A stretch of 64,000 nucleotides of DNA from the NCBI RefSeq assembly GCF_027587195.1, contig NZ_JAPDDP010000028.1, positions 17,735 through 81,734 of the forward strand, given 5' to 3'. The stretch comes from Solirubrobacter phytolaccae. GTDB taxonomy: Bacteria > Actinomycetota > Thermoleophilia > Solirubrobacterales > Solirubrobacteraceae. Position 1 is the first letter of the stretch. The number at the start of each line of letters is the position of its first letter. The notes beneath the pieces are model-generated. The model worked only from the letters and a program-made list of their open reading frames with translations, had not been told where the DNA came from and searched no databases. This document shows, piece by piece, positions 16,451 to 25,440 of the stretch. The position numbers and the translations under genes are program-made.

Positions 16451-17604
16451 CGGCGCAGCGGCAGGTCCTCCATCGGCGCGCGCGAGAGCTGCGGCGGGCG
16501 CGCCGTCGCCAAGAGCGGCGCGAGGTAGCGCCCGGCGACCTTGCCGGGTGGCGACCACAGCGGCGTGTGCGAGACGGTCGGCTCGTCGGTCGGGATCGGC
16601 TCGCCCGCGCCGCTGACCGGCGCCCGCAGGTACAGCGGCGCGCCGCCGGTGAGCAGCAGGCCGCGGAGCAGCGGCTGAAACGGCTTCGGCGTGAGCGCGG
16701 CTCCGTGGTCGGCCGCGATCGCCTCGGCGGCCGCGTCGGCCTGCTGGGCCGCGAGCCCGCCCTGCTTGAGCGGGAACGTCGTGGCGTCGCCGGCGGCGTA
16801 CACGTCTTCGGTGCCGGCCACGCGGCCGTGCCCGTCGACCGGGATGAACCCGGAGGCGTCGTGCGGCAGACCGGCAACCGCCGGCCCGACCAGGCGGGGC
16901 ATGGCGATCACCCGCCCGGCAGGCACGGGCTTCCCGCCGGCGAGCTCCAGCCAGCCGTCGTGCACCTCGCCCAGCCGCGCACCGGTGCGCACCGCGATCC
17001 CGCGTGCGGCGAGCAGCTCCGCGACCGCCGCGCCGGCCTCGCGGCCGAACATCCACAGCGGCGCGGGCTCGGGCGTGACGATCGTGATCCGCGGCTCGCG
17101 ACCCCGGCTGCGCAGCTCGGTCGCGGCCATCATCGCGAGCTCGTACAGCGGCAGCGCCCAGGTCGAGACGCTCGGCAGCACGAACGCGAGCGTCGCCGTC
17201 TCGCCGAGCGCGGCCTCGACCGCGCCGACGTCCTTTGGCCCCGTGAAGGTGATCGCTCCCGCGACGGCGGGCAACGGCCGCACCCCGAGCGCGACGAGCA
17301 GCGTGTCGTACCCCAGTGTCTCGCCACGGTCGTCGACGACCGTGTGCTCCTCCGGCACGACCCGCACGAGCTTCGCCCGATGGTGATCGAAGCGCGCGTG
17401 ATGCTGGATGACCGAGAACGGCACCGCGTTCGGCAGGCCGAACCCGAACGGCGCGGCGACCGAAGCGGCGGGTGCGCTCAGCGCGTCATTGGGCGCGAGC
17501 ACGGTGATGCGCGGACGTGGGCCGGCGAAGGCCCGGAGCGCCGCAACCGCCTCGACAGCGGCGACGCCCCCGCCCGCGACGACGATGTGCGGCGGCAGGT
17601 TCAT
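16447..17604 (-). CDS. FAD/NAD(P)-dependent oxidoreductase, sulfide:quinone reductase/NDH-2-like
   Basis: A 385-residue flavoprotein with an N-terminal dinucleotide site (VVAGGGVAAVEAVAALR), a strand YDTLLVALGVRP, and the C-terminal FAD motif GTEDVYAAGDATTFPLKQGGLAAQQADAAA. This layout is that of the pyridine nucleotide-disulphide family branch with sulfide:quinone oxidoreductases and type II NADH dehydrogenases. The conserved SQR cysteines are not evident, so sulphide oxidation is not supported. The gene ends four bases into the end of the convergent transpeptidase gene. Physiological electron partners are unknown. Confidence 0.8.
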   Translation of the reverse strand: MNLPPHIVVAGGGVAAVEAVAALRAFAGPRPRITVLAPNDALSAPAASVAAPFGFGLPNAVPFSVIQHHARFDHHRAKLVRVVPEEHTVVDDRGETLGYDTLLVALGVRPLPAVAGAITFTGPKDVGAVEAALGETATLAFVLPSVSTWALPLYELAMMAATELRSRGREPRITIVTPEPAPLWMFGREAGAAVAELLAARGIAVRTGARLGEVHDGWLELAGGKPVPAGRVIAMPRLVGPAVAGLPHDASGFIPVDGHGRVAGTEDVYAAGDATTFPLKQGGLAAQQADAAAEAIAADHGAALTPKPFQPLLRGLLLTGGAPLYLRAPVSGAGEPIPTDEPTVSHTPLWSPPGKVAGRYLAPLLATARPPQLSRAPMEDLPLRR

Positions 17605-17688
17605 GCCACGACGGTACGGCGGGCGTCGCGCGTGGCCATCCGTAGTCCGCCGCGCCGCGCGTGCGGTCGACCACGGTCGCCTTTCGAG

Positions 17689-18756
17689 CTATCCGAGCGG
17701 TTTCGTCGACGCGGATCGATGGTGCGTGATGCGCTCGACGAGGCGCGCGCGAACGTCCTCCAGCTCTGCGAGTTCGTGCGGGTCGGGCGCCGACGCGTCG
17801 GTCTGCCAGGTCGAAACCGCGATCGGAGCGCTCACCCGATGGAGTGAGAGCTTCGCCACCGTGTCGTCGCGCCCGGCCGCGAGGATGATCCCGACGCTGT
17901 CACGGTCGTCCCCGACGCGCAACTGCTCGTCGACCGCGTTGAGATAGAAGTTCATCTTGCTCACGTGCTCAGGCTCAAAGCGCCCGACCTTCAGGTCGAT
18001 CACGACAAACCGGCGCAGTGTGTGGTGATAGAAGAGCAGGTCGAGGAAGAACTCCTGCTCGCCAACCAAAAGAGCCTTCTGACGCCCGTAGAACGCGAAC
18101 CCGCTGCCGAGTTCGAGCAGGAACCGCTGGATGTCGTCGATGAGCGCCTGCTCGAGCTCTCGCTCCCGAGCGCTCTCGGCGAGGTCGAGGAAGTCGAAGA
18201 CGTACGGGTCCTTGACCGTCTGCAACGCGCGATCTGCATCAGCCGGCGCAAGCGCATGCGCGAAGTTCGTCACCGCTGCACCTTGACGCTCGTGCAGACG
18301 CAGATGAATCTGTGCCTCGAGCTCGCGGCGTGACCACCGCTGCTCGCTGGCCTTCGCCGCGTACCACGCGTAGACGTCGGGCTGATCCGTGAAGGCGTCC
18401 AACAGCAGCCGGTTGTGGGACCAGCCGATGTGTGCCACCACTGGTGGCACTTTCTCTGGATCGGGCCAGAGCGTAGCCAGCCGACGCATGTAGAAGAGGT
18501 TCCGCCGCGAGAACCCACGCGCGCCACCCATGTCGGCGGTCAGGTCCGCGCTGATCCGTCCAACGACATCGTCTCCCCAACCGCTGACCTGTTGCTGCGT
18601 GAGAATCTCGCGACCGATCGACCAATACAGCATCACCAGCTGGCTGTTTACGGCCTGCGCCGCGCGCGCTTGAGCCGCCCGCACCCGTTGCTTGAGACGC
18701 TCGATTAGCGCTCGGTAGTCGTCGCTGACCGCGAACGAATCGACGGATTCACCCAT
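17689..18756 (-). CDS. PDDEXK nuclease of the YhcG/DUF1016 family
   Basis: A 355-residue protein matching YhcG over its full length. The N-terminal winged-helix-like DUF1016 region (about 12-160) includes VNSQLVMLYWSIGREIL, GFSRRNLFYMRRLA and IGWSHNRLLLD. The C-terminal nuclease domain (about 185-335) has YVFDFLDL, GEQEFFLDLLFYH with Asp239, and VVIDLKVG with Asp254-Leu-Lys256, the expected PD-(D/E)XK metal site. It is less GC-biased in places than its neighbours and has no partner gene. A 14-base LexA box lies 31 bases upstream of its ATG, so it is probably SOS-induced. YhcG proteins are linked to DNA repair, restriction and mobile islands; this one's target is unknown. Confidence 0.9.
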   Translation of the reverse strand: MGESVDSFAVSDDYRALIERLKQRVRAAQARAAQAVNSQLVMLYWSIGREILTQQQVSGWGDDVVGRISADLTADMGGARGFSRRNLFYMRRLATLWPDPEKVPPVVAHIGWSHNRLLLDAFTDQPDVYAWYAAKASEQRWSRRELEAQIHLRLHERQGAAVTNFAHALAPADADRALQTVKDPYVFDFLDLAESARERELEQALIDDIQRFLLELGSGFAFYGRQKALLVGEQEFFLDLLFYHHTLRRFVVIDLKVGRFEPEHVSKMNFYLNAVDEQLRVGDDRDSVGIILAAGRDDTVAKLSLHRVSAPIAVSTWQTDASAPDPHELAELEDVRARLVERITHHRSASTKPLG

Positions 18757-18786
18757 CAGGATTCTCAGCTTTCACGTGACCACGCA

Positions 18787-18800
18787 CGAACGTATGTTCG
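18787..18800. promoter_or_regulatory. LexA (SOS) box upstream of the YhcG-type nuclease
   Basis: CGAAC GTAT GTTCG matches the Gram-positive SOS consensus CGAACRNRYGTTCG at all 14 positions. It ends 31 bases before the nuclease ATG (minus strand) and about 148 bases before the phosphoketolase start (plus strand), so the nuclease is the likely target. Confidence 0.75.
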
Positions 18801-18947
18801 CACGCGCGTCGGCGGAAGACCCGTAGTTCGCACGTCGACCTCGCGGACGAGTCCGGACGCGCGGCCTCGGCGGCAATGCGAGCGTGCGCCGGGCTGGGAC
18901 GCCGGACTGCGCGTCGCGGGACAACCGGGCACGATGAAGGGATGGCA

Positions 18948-21299
18948 ATGACAGAGACCCGTTCTCCGCTGTCGGTGGAGGAGGTCGCGCGGATCGACGC
19001 CTGGTGGCGCGCCGCCAACTACCTGTCCGTCGGGCAGATCTACCTGCTCGAGAACCCGCTGCTGCGCGAGCCGCTCAAGCCTGAGCACATCAAGCCGCGG
19101 CTGCTGGGCCATTGGGGCACGACCCCGGGGCTGAACCTGCTCTATGCGCACCTGAACCGGGTCATCCAGGCCCACGACCTCGACACGATCTACATCGCCG
19201 GACCTGGGCACGGTGGGCCGGGGCTCGTCGCGTCCACGTGGCTCGAGGGCAGCTACAGCGAGTTCTATCCCAACCTCGAGCAGGACGAGGAGGGCATCCG
19301 CCGGCTGTTCCGGCAGTTCTCGTTCCCGGGTGGCATCCCGAGCCACGTGGCGCCGGAGACGCCCGGTTCGATCCATGAGGGCGGCGAGCTGGGCTACGCG
19401 CTCGCCCACGCGTACGGCGCGGCGCTGGACAACCCGGACCTGCTGGTCGCGTGCGTGATCGGCGACGGCGAGGCCGAGACCGGTCCGCTCGCCGCGAGCT
19501 GGCACTCGAACAAGTTCCTGAACCCCGCGCGCGACGGGGCGGTGCTGCCGATCCTGCACCTGAACGGCTACAAGATCGCCAACCCGACCGTTCTCAGCCG
19601 CATCAGCCACGAAGAGCTCGAAGCGCTGATGCGCGGCTACGGGCACACGCCGCACTTCGTCGAGACCGACGACCTCGAGACGGTGCACGAACAGCTTGCC
19701 GCCGCGCTCGACGAGATCGTCGCCCAGATCAAGACCATCCAGGACGACGCGCGCGGCGGCAAGACGGAGCGCCCGCGCTGGCCGATGCTCGTCCTGCGCA
19801 CGCCGAAGGGCTGGACCGGCCCGAACCAGGGCACGCCCGCCTCGCACCAGGTCCCGCTGTCGGGGCTGAGCGGACACGAGGAGCGGGTCGAGCAGCTCGA
19901 GGCGTGGATGAAGTCCTACCGCCCCGAGGAGCTGTTCGACGACCAAGGGCGACCGTTCCCTGAGACCGTCGCGCTCGCCCCGAAAGGCACGCGACGGATG
20001 GGCGCGAACCCGCACGCCAACGGCGGCCTGCTCCTGCACGACCTCAAGCTCCCGGACTTCCGCGACTACGCGGTCGAGGTCGCCTCCCCCGCGACCACGA
20101 CCAGCGAAGCGACCCGCGTCCTCGGCACCTGGCTCAAGGACGTGGCCACCGCCAACGACACGAGCTTCCGCATCTTCGGCCCGGACGAGACCGTGTCCAA
20201 CCGGCTCGGCGCGGTCGTCGAGGCCACCGACCGCGCGTGGATGGCGGGGATCGACCCCGCCGACGACCACATGGCCCCGAACGGCCGCGTGATGGAGGTC
20301 CTGAGCGAGCACCTGTGCCAGGGCTGGCTGGAGGGCTATCTCCTCACCGGCCGCCACGGCCTGTTCAACAGCTACGAGGCGTTCATCCACATCGTCGACT
20401 CGATGTTCAACCAGCACGCGAAGTGGCTGAAGACGACGCGCCACATCCCGTGGCGGCGGCCGGTCGCGTCACTGAACTACCTGCTCTCCTCGCACGTCTG
20501 GCGCCAGGACCACAACGGCTTCTCGCACCAGGACCCGGGCTTCATCGACCACGTGGTCAACAAGAAGGCCGAGGTCATCCGCGTCTACCTGCCGCCGGAC
20601 GCGAACTGCCTGCTGTCGGTCGCCGACCACTGCCTGCGCAGCCGCCACTACGTGAACGTGATCGTCGCCGGCAAGCAGCCCGCGCTCGACTACCTGACGA
20701 TGGACGAAGCGGTCGCGCACTGCACGCGCGGGATCGGCATCTGGGACTGGGCGTCCAGTGACGAGGGCGGCGAGCCGGACGTCGTGCTCGCGTGCGCCGG
20801 AGACATCCCGACGCTGGAGACCGTCGCCGCCGCGGCGCTCCTGCGCGAGCATCTGCCCGGCCTGAAGGTGCGCGTGATCAACGTCGTGGACCTGATGCGC
20901 CTGCAGGACGAGAGCGAGCACCCGCACGGCCTCAGCCACGGGCTCTACGACGCGCTCTTCACCACCGACAAGCCGACGATCTTCGCCTACCACGGCTACC
21001 CGTGGCTGATCCACCGGCTCACGTACCGGCGCGCGAACCACATGAACCTCCACGTGCGCGGCTACAAGGAGGAGGGCACCACCACGACGCCGTTCGACAT
21101 GGTGATGCTCAACGACATGGACCGCTTCCACCTGGTCATCGACGTGATCGACCGCGTGCCCGGCCTCGGCCAGCGGGCCGCGCTCCTGCGCCAGGAGATG
21201 GTCGACGAGCGCCTGCGGGCGCGCGCCTACACGCGCGAGTTCGGCGACGACCCGGCCGCGCTGCGCGACTGGACGTGGCCTGCGGAGAACCCGCAATAG
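18948..21299 (+). CDS. xfp: Phosphoketolase (xylulose-5-phosphate/fructose-6-phosphate)
   Basis: A 783-residue thiamine-diphosphate enzyme that cleaves xylulose 5-phosphate and/or fructose 6-phosphate with phosphate to acetyl phosphate plus glyceraldehyde 3-phosphate or erythrose 4-phosphate. Family hallmarks: [15 protein letters not shown] and [12 protein letters not shown] near the N-terminus, [37 protein letters not shown] in the ThDP site, and SFSHQDPG-like [13 protein letters not shown] choose ATG 18948 because AAGGGA lies six bases upstream; an ATG two codons earlier has no spacing. Length is normal (about 790). A stress protein gene follows after 81 bases. With acetate kinase elsewhere it would give ATP from pentoses. 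Confidence 0.96.
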   Translation: MTETRSPLSVEEVARIDAWWRAANYLSVGQIYLLENPLLREPLKPEHIKPRLLGHWGTTPGLNLLYAHLNRVIQAHDLDTIYIAGPGHGGPGLVASTWLEGSYSEFYPNLEQDEEGIRRLFRQFSFPGGIPSHVAPETPGSIHEGGELGYALAHAYGAALDNPDLLVACVIGDGEAETGPLAASWHSNKFLNPARDGAVLPILHLNGYKIANPTVLSRISHEELEALMRGYGHTPHFVETDDLETVHEQLAAALDEIVAQIKTIQDDARGGKTERPRWPMLVLRTPKGWTGPNQGTPASHQVPLSGLSGHEERVEQLEAWMKSYRPEELFDDQGRPFPETVALAPKGTRRMGANPHANGGLLLHDLKLPDFRDYAVEVASPATTTSEATRVLGTWLKDVATANDTSFRIFGPDETVSNRLGAVVEATDRAWMAGIDPADDHMAPNGRVMEVLSEHLCQGWLEGYLLTGRHGLFNSYEAFIHIVDSMFNQHAKWLKTTRHIPWRRPVASLNYLLSSHVWRQDHNGFSHQDPGFIDHVVNKKAEVIRVYLPPDANCLLSVADHCLRSRHYVNVIVAGKQPALDYLTMDEAVAHCTRGIGIWDWASSDEGGEPDVVLACAGDIPTLETVAAAALLREHLPGLKVRVINVVDLMRLQDESEHPHGLSHGLYDALFTTDKPTIFAYHGYPWLIHRLTYRRANHMNLHVRGYKEEGTTTTPFDMVMLNDMDRFHLVIDVIDRVPGLGQRAALLRQEMVDERLRARAYTREFGDDPAALRDWTWPAENPQ

Positions 21300-21380
21300 G
21301 ACGCGGAGTTCCCCGCTGATCGGGAGGCGCTCGCGGACCTAGGTTGGAGACACCAAAGAGCTCCGACCGAAGGACCGATC

Positions 21381-21869
21381 ATGAGCGCCTCCCCAGTGAT
21401 CCTCAGCTACGACGGCTCCGAAGACGCGGTGGTCGCGATCCAGCGCGCCGCGGCGCTGTTCGGGCCGCGCCCCGCGCTCGTCCTCGTCGTCTGGCCGCGC
21501 GCGCACGCCCAGCTCGCCTATGGCTGGCCCGGCATGGCCTATGCGCAGGACCTCGACGCGATCGACAAGGCCGCGGCCGAAGGCGCAGCCGAACTGGCCG
21601 AGAAGGGCGCCGCGCTGGCCCGCGAAGCCGGCCTCGACGCCGAGCCGCTGACCATGCGCGCGAGCGGCCCGATCTGGCAGGCGATCCTCGACGTCGCCGA
21701 GGACCGCGACGCCGCCGCGATCGTGCTCGGCTCCCGCGGCCTGAGCGGCATCAAATCGCTCGTGCTCGGCAGTGTCTCCGGCGCGGTCGTCCACCACACC
21801 ACGCGGCCGACCCTGGTCGTGCGCCACGGCTGCCCCGCGGAGGACGAGGATGTCGCCCGCGCCGCATGA
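21381..21869 (+). CDS. Universal stress protein with ATP-binding motif
   Basis: A 162-residue USP domain beginning VILSYDGSEDAVVAIQRAA and ending with the full nucleotide-binding signature GSRGLSGIKSLVLGSVSGAVV followed by the last strand PTLVVRHG. The G-2x-G-9x-G-S motif is intact, so this belongs to the ATP-binding UspA type, in contrast to the protein at 362-781. It follows phosphoketolase and overlaps the next gene by 20 bases, suggesting a small operon for starvation or low-oxygen conditions. Confidence 0.9.
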   Translation: MSASPVILSYDGSEDAVVAIQRAAALFGPRPALVLVVWPRAHAQLAYGWPGMAYAQDLDAIDKAAAEGAAELAEKGAALAREAGLDAEPLTMRASGPIWQAILDVAEDRDAAAIVLGSRGLSGIKSLVLGSVSGAVVHHTTRPTLVVRHGCPAEDEDVARAA

Positions 21870-22398
21870 CGTGATCCTCATCCACCAGTGCATCGGCTGT
21901 GGCGCGATCGAGACGCCGCAGCCGTGCCTGGGGGGCTGCCACGAGCACCGGCTGGACCTCGTCCCGGCCGAGGAGCACGAAGCCGCCGCCGCAACCGTCG
22001 ACGCGCTCGAGCGCCTCCTGGCCGAGCGCGAGCGGCTGCTGCGCGACGTCGCGCACTCCACGCTGAGCGACGAGGAATGGGCCGCCCTGCGCACCCGCGC
22101 CCGCGCCGCGCTCCACACGCCACCCATCCCGGAACCGGCCGACACTGTCACGACCTGGAAGTGCGACTGCGGCCACATCGAGGCGCCTCAGCCCTGCATC
22201 GGCGTCTGCGTGCGGCCTGAGCGCGCGATGGTCCCCGCGGACGAGTACACGCCGATCCTCGCCCGAGCCACCGAGCTCGCCGCCCACGCCGAGCGCCTCA
22301 GCCCCGCGCTACGCCTGCTGGCCTGGACCACGCCGCGCCCCGACCACCGCGAAGCCACGGCGACGGCGCTGCGCACCGCCGCCATGACCTGCGTGTGA
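21850..22398 (+). CDS. Protein with two repeated cysteine motifs (putative metal-binding), unknown function
   Basis: From ATG 21850 the protein has 182 residues. Near its N-terminus is CIGCGAIETPQPCLGGC and about 90 residues later CDCGHIEAPQPCIGVC, an internal duplication with the pattern C-x(1-2)-CG-x-IE-x-PQPC-x-G-x-C. The four cysteines in each copy could hold zinc or an iron-sulphur cluster. Helical segments rich in Glu, Arg and Ala follow each motif. The start lies within the end of the stress-protein gene, so it is translationally coupled to it. I do not recognise a named family. Confidence 0.75.
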   Translation: MSPAPHDVILIHQCIGCGAIETPQPCLGGCHEHRLDLVPAEEHEAAAATVDALERLLAERERLLRDVAHSTLSDEEWAALRTRARAALHTPPIPEPADTVTTWKCDCGHIEAPQPCIGVCVRPERAMVPADEYTPILARATELAAHAERLSPALRLLAWTTPRPDHREATATALRTAAMTCV

Positions 22399-22401
22399 TG
22401 G

Positions 22402-23037
22402 CTAGAGCCGCGGGCCCGGCGGCTCGTAGGTGATCGCCAGCTGCGGCTTCCCGTTCAGGCTCCACGTGTCGATCGCCAACGCGAAGTCCTCGTTGTCGCT
22501 CTTGACGAGGAACCCGTTGTTGTCCTCGGCGCCGGAGACGATCTCGGCGACCGCGTCGGTGGCGTCGAGCACCGCGTTGCCGAACGAGTCGATCAACGTG
22601 ATCGCGGTGCCGATGTCACCGCCCGCCGAGGTCCACGACTGCGTGGACGTGCGCTCCGTCCAGGTCACGTAGGCGGGATCCCACGCGGACGCGATCGCGC
22701 CGCCCGTGATCGTGCAGAACACGCAGAACGGATCGCCGCCCGGATCCGGCGCGACGAAGCTGAGCGTCGCGTCGATGATCTCCGAGCCGCTGGGCACCTC
22801 CGCCGCGATGTCGAAGCCGAGCAGCGCCCGGTGCTCGACGCCGGGCGGGTCCCCGTCCGTGCCGACCATCGCGCCCTCACACCCACCCGAGTCCGGGCTG
22901 TCGATCGTGCACCACTGGTCCGCCGTGATGCTCACCCACTCCGAGGCGCGCGCCTGCGTCGCCCCGCCAAGAAGAACTGCCGCCGCCGCCATTGCTGACG
23001 ACAGGCGTACGACGAAACGAGCCGCTCCCGCGGTCAT
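22402..23037 (-). CDS. Secreted DNRLRE-domain protein
   Basis: A 211-residue exported protein with signal peptide (about 1-32, ending ARAS) and one DNRLRE-type beta-sandwich domain. Typical features are the RALLGFDIA strand, DATLSFV, WDPAYVTWTERTST, and the final strands LVKSDNEDF and PQLAITYEPP. Such domains occur in bacterial surface proteins and are thought to mediate binding or structure. Cys pairs (WCTIDSPDSGGC, FCVFC) may form disulphides. Ribosome site GAGGGGGTA lies six to nine bases upstream of ATG 23037. It converges on the double-cysteine protein with three bases between stops. Confidence 0.78.
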   Translation of the reverse strand: MTAGAARFVVRLSSAMAAAAVLLGGATQARASEWVSITADQWCTIDSPDSGGCEGAMVGTDGDPPGVEHRALLGFDIAAEVPSGSEIIDATLSFVAPDPGGDPFCVFCTITGGAIASAWDPAYVTWTERTSTQSWTSAGGDIGTAITLIDSFGNAVLDATDAVAEIVSGAEDNNGFLVKSDNEDFALAIDTWSLNGKPQLAITYEPPGPRL

Positions 23038-23096
23038 CGCATCTACCCCCTCTTAGGAACCCCTCCGAGCAGTCCGGCCTCGGACTAGCGCGGCGG

Positions 23097-23126
23097 ACAC
23101 TACACCGATCGGGAGACCTCAATCAA
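23097..23126 (-). promoter_or_regulatory. Predicted promoter of the DNRLRE protein gene
   Basis: On the minus strand TTGATT (23126-23121), 18 bases, TAGTGT (23102-23097). Transcription would start about 50 bases upstream of the ATG. The surrounding 23105-23150 is more A/T-rich than the coding DNA. The spacer is one base longer than ideal. Confidence 0.4.
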
Positions 23127-23180
23127 CCGAGTTCACATTGACTGTGTTCGCGCTGACCGAACGGGCAGCGTGACCGGATT

Positions 23181-24806
23181 TCAGCCGATCAGGAAGCGCC
23201 CGGAGAAGGCGAGCGACTCGACCGGTGGCGCGTCGACCGGCTCGCCGTCGAGCGTGACCGCGTAGGTCCGCGGGTCCACGCGGACCTCGCCCTGGCGGTC
23301 GTTGTGAAGCATGTCTGCGGCGGTGAGGTCGCGGCAGCCCTCGACGCGCGCGCGGCGGCGCACCGTGGGCAGCTCGGCGTCCATCGCGCTGCCGGCGAGG
23401 AACGCGAGCGAGTTGCGCGCGGCGGCGCCGCCGATGCCGCCCACCTGCGGGCGAACGCGCACGGGCTCGGCGAGCATCGTCGTGGCGTTGCCGTCACCCG
23501 AGGCGCCCCACGCGGCCATCCCGGCCTTGATCACGAGCTCCGGGCGCACGCCGACCAGCGACGGCTGCCAGAGCACGGCGTCGGCGAACCGGCCAGGCGT
23601 CAACGCGCCCACGTGGCCCGCCAGCCCGTGCGTCAAGGCCGGGTTGATCGTGACCTTGGCGATGTGGCGCAGGACGCGCGCGTTGTCGTGCGCGCCCTCG
23701 CCGCCGCGGACGGCCTTCATCCAGTCCGCGTTCTGCAGCGCGCGGCGCACGACCTCGCCCGCGCGGCCCATGCCCTGCGAGTCCGACGACATCATGTGGA
23801 TCACGCCGAGGTCGTGGAGCACGCCCTCGGCGGCCATCGTGCGGGCCCGCACGCGCAGATCCAAGATGGCGAGGTCGCCGCTGCGACGGCTCGGGTCCAG
23901 CAGGTGCACGGCCTCGACCATCGCGCGGCCCTCGGCCTCGGTCCCCGGGCCGAACGGGAGGCCCGGGTTGGTCGAGGAGGTCAGCACGCGCTCGCGCCCG
24001 GCCAACGCGAGCAGGTCGGGAGCGTGGCCGCCGCCGCAGCCCTCGATGTGGAAGGCGTGGATCGTCCGGCCGCCGAACGCGGCGAACGTCTCCTCGACCG
24101 AGATCGCCTCGTTCAGCCCGTCGGTGTGGATCGCGAGCTGGACGTCCTCGGCGTCGCAGATGTCGAGTGCCGTGCGGATCTGCTCGGGCCCGGCGGCGAC
24201 GTCCTCGTGGATCTTCAGCCCGGCGCCACCCGCGCGCAGCGCGTGCAGGACGGGCTCCTGGCGCGCCGAGGAGCCGCGGACGAGCAGCGCGGCGTTCAAG
24301 GGGTAGGCATCCAGAGCCGCCCACGCGGTCTGGAGCAGCTCGGGCGGGTTGCAGCCGAGGTTCCAGACCGGACCGGGGTCCTGGATGACCAGCGTCGTCA
24401 ACCCACCCGCCAATGCCGCATCCGCGACCTGCGGCGACAGCCAGTGCACATGCGTGTCGATCCCACCGGGCGTGACGATAAGCCCGGCGGCGTCGTGCAC
24501 CGCGGTCGCCGTGTCCAGCACGACGTCGATCCCGTCCATCGTGTCCGGGTTGCCCGCCCGCCCGACGCTGACGATCCGGCCGTCATTGATGCCGATCGAG
24601 GCGTAGCGCACGCCGAGCACGGGGTCGATCAGCAGCCCGCCGGTGATCGCGACCTCGACGCCGCCGCGCTCGGCGCGCACGCCGAGCCCGTCACGCATCG
24701 TGCCGCCCCAGCCGGGGACGATCGCGTCCGGCTCGCCCTCGGGCTCGAGCCACAGATCACTGTCGGCGAGGCGGACGCGGTCAGGCACCGCGGTACCCCC
24801 GCTCAC
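23181..24806 (-). CDS. ureC: Divergent urease alpha subunit-like metallo-hydrolase
   Basis: A 541-residue UreC homologue, about 30 shorter than usual. Candidate nickel ligands are kept: His119 and His121 (GIDTHVHW), Lys198 (GLKIHED, the carbamylated lysine), His227 (AIHTDGLNE), His253 (FHIEGCGGGHAPD) and Asp342 (SSDSQGMGR). The flap is altered: where urease has VCHHLD, this protein has AVHLLD, so Cys319 becomes Val300 while His320 remains as His301. The N-terminal Y-x-x-x-GPTTGD segment is missing. It follows a fused ureAB gene and overlaps it. No ureDEFGH genes are in the window. It may be an active urease, or act on another urea-like substrate related to agmatine. Confidence 0.82.
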   Translation of the reverse strand: MSGGTAVPDRVRLADSDLWLEPEGEPDAIVPGWGGTMRDGLGVRAERGGVEVAITGGLLIDPVLGVRYASIGINDGRIVSVGRAGNPDTMDGIDVVLDTATAVHDAAGLIVTPGGIDTHVHWLSPQVADAALAGGLTTLVIQDPGPVWNLGCNPPELLQTAWAALDAYPLNAALLVRGSSARQEPVLHALRAGGAGLKIHEDVAAGPEQIRTALDICDAEDVQLAIHTDGLNEAISVEETFAAFGGRTIHAFHIEGCGGGHAPDLLALAGRERVLTSSTNPGLPFGPGTEAEGRAMVEAVHLLDPSRRSGDLAILDLRVRARTMAAEGVLHDLGVIHMMSSDSQGMGRAGEVVRRALQNADWMKAVRGGEGAHDNARVLRHIAKVTINPALTHGLAGHVGALTPGRFADAVLWQPSLVGVRPELVIKAGMAAWGASGDGNATTMLAEPVRVRPQVGGIGGAAARNSLAFLAGSAMDAELPTVRRRARVEGCRDLTAADMLHNDRQGEVRVDPRTYAVTLDGEPVDAPPVESLAFSGRFLIG

Positions 24807-25440
24807 GGGCGAGCACCAGCGCGGCGTCGAGAGCGCCGACCTCGTCCAACGGTCCGTCGACGAGCCCGCCGTGACCGCGCACGACCCGCGCGCCCGCGAT
24901 CGGCACCAGCCGCACGGTCACCGGCTCGCCCGGCACGAACACGACCTTCGCGCCCGGCGCGATCGCCAGTCGCAGCCCCCAGGCCGCGGCGCGGTCGAAG
25001 CGCAGCACGCGGTTGGTCTCGAAGAAGTGGAAGTGCGACGTCACGGCGACGGTGACCTCACCCTCGTTGACGACCTCCAGCGCGACGCCGTCCTCGACCC
25101 ACTCGGGCGGCACGTCCACCGCTTCCGGCGGCCCGTCGCGCCGGATCGGGTCGTGGAGCACGACCAGCCGGTGCCCGTCGGTGAACAGCGGCTCGACCTC
25201 CACGCGCGGCACGGCGTCGGCGACGCCTTCGAGCACGTCGGCCTCACCCAGCACGCCGTAGCCGAAGGCCTGCACGTCGGCGTACGAGCGCCCGTCGCGC
25301 GCCGCCTCGCACACCTCGTCGGCGATCAGCGCGACCGCCTCGGCCTGCGTGAGCTTGAGCCCACGCGCGCGGCGCTTACGCGCGAGCTCGCCCGCCAGGA
25401 ACAGCAGCAGCCGGTCTTCCTCGCTCGGGAGCAGCCGCAT
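24781..25440 (-). CDS. ureAB: Fused urease gamma-beta subunit (UreA-UreB)
   Basis: A 219-residue fusion. Residues 1-100 match urease gamma (MRLLPSEEDRLLLFLAGELA, LTQAEAVALIADEV, EGVADAVPRVEVEPLFTDG), and residues about 105-219 match beta (TSHFHFFETNRVLRFDRAAAWG, GEPVTVRLVPIAG). Gamma-beta fusions are also known in Helicobacter and some actinobacteria. ATG 25440 overlaps the stop of the agmatine deiminase gene (ATGA), so the three genes form one coupled operon read from 26444 down to 23181. Confidence 0.88.
   Translation of the reverse strand: MRLLPSEEDRLLLFLAGELARKRRARGLKLTQAEAVALIADEVCEAARDGRSYADVQAFGYGVLGEADVLEGVADAVPRVEVEPLFTDGHRLVVLHDPIRRDGPPEAVDVPPEWVEDGVALEVVNEGEVTVAVTSHFHFFETNRVLRFDRAAAWGLRLAIAPGAKVVFVPGEPVTVRLVPIAGARVVRGHGGLVDGPLDEVGALDAALVLARERGYRGA

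Noticed and set aside
18430..18450. Hairpin GTGCCACC/GGTGGCAC next to AAAG, similar to the REP-like palindromes
   Set aside because: It lies inside the YhcG coding frame at a conserved Pro-Val-Val-Ala segment, so codon constraint explains it well enough.
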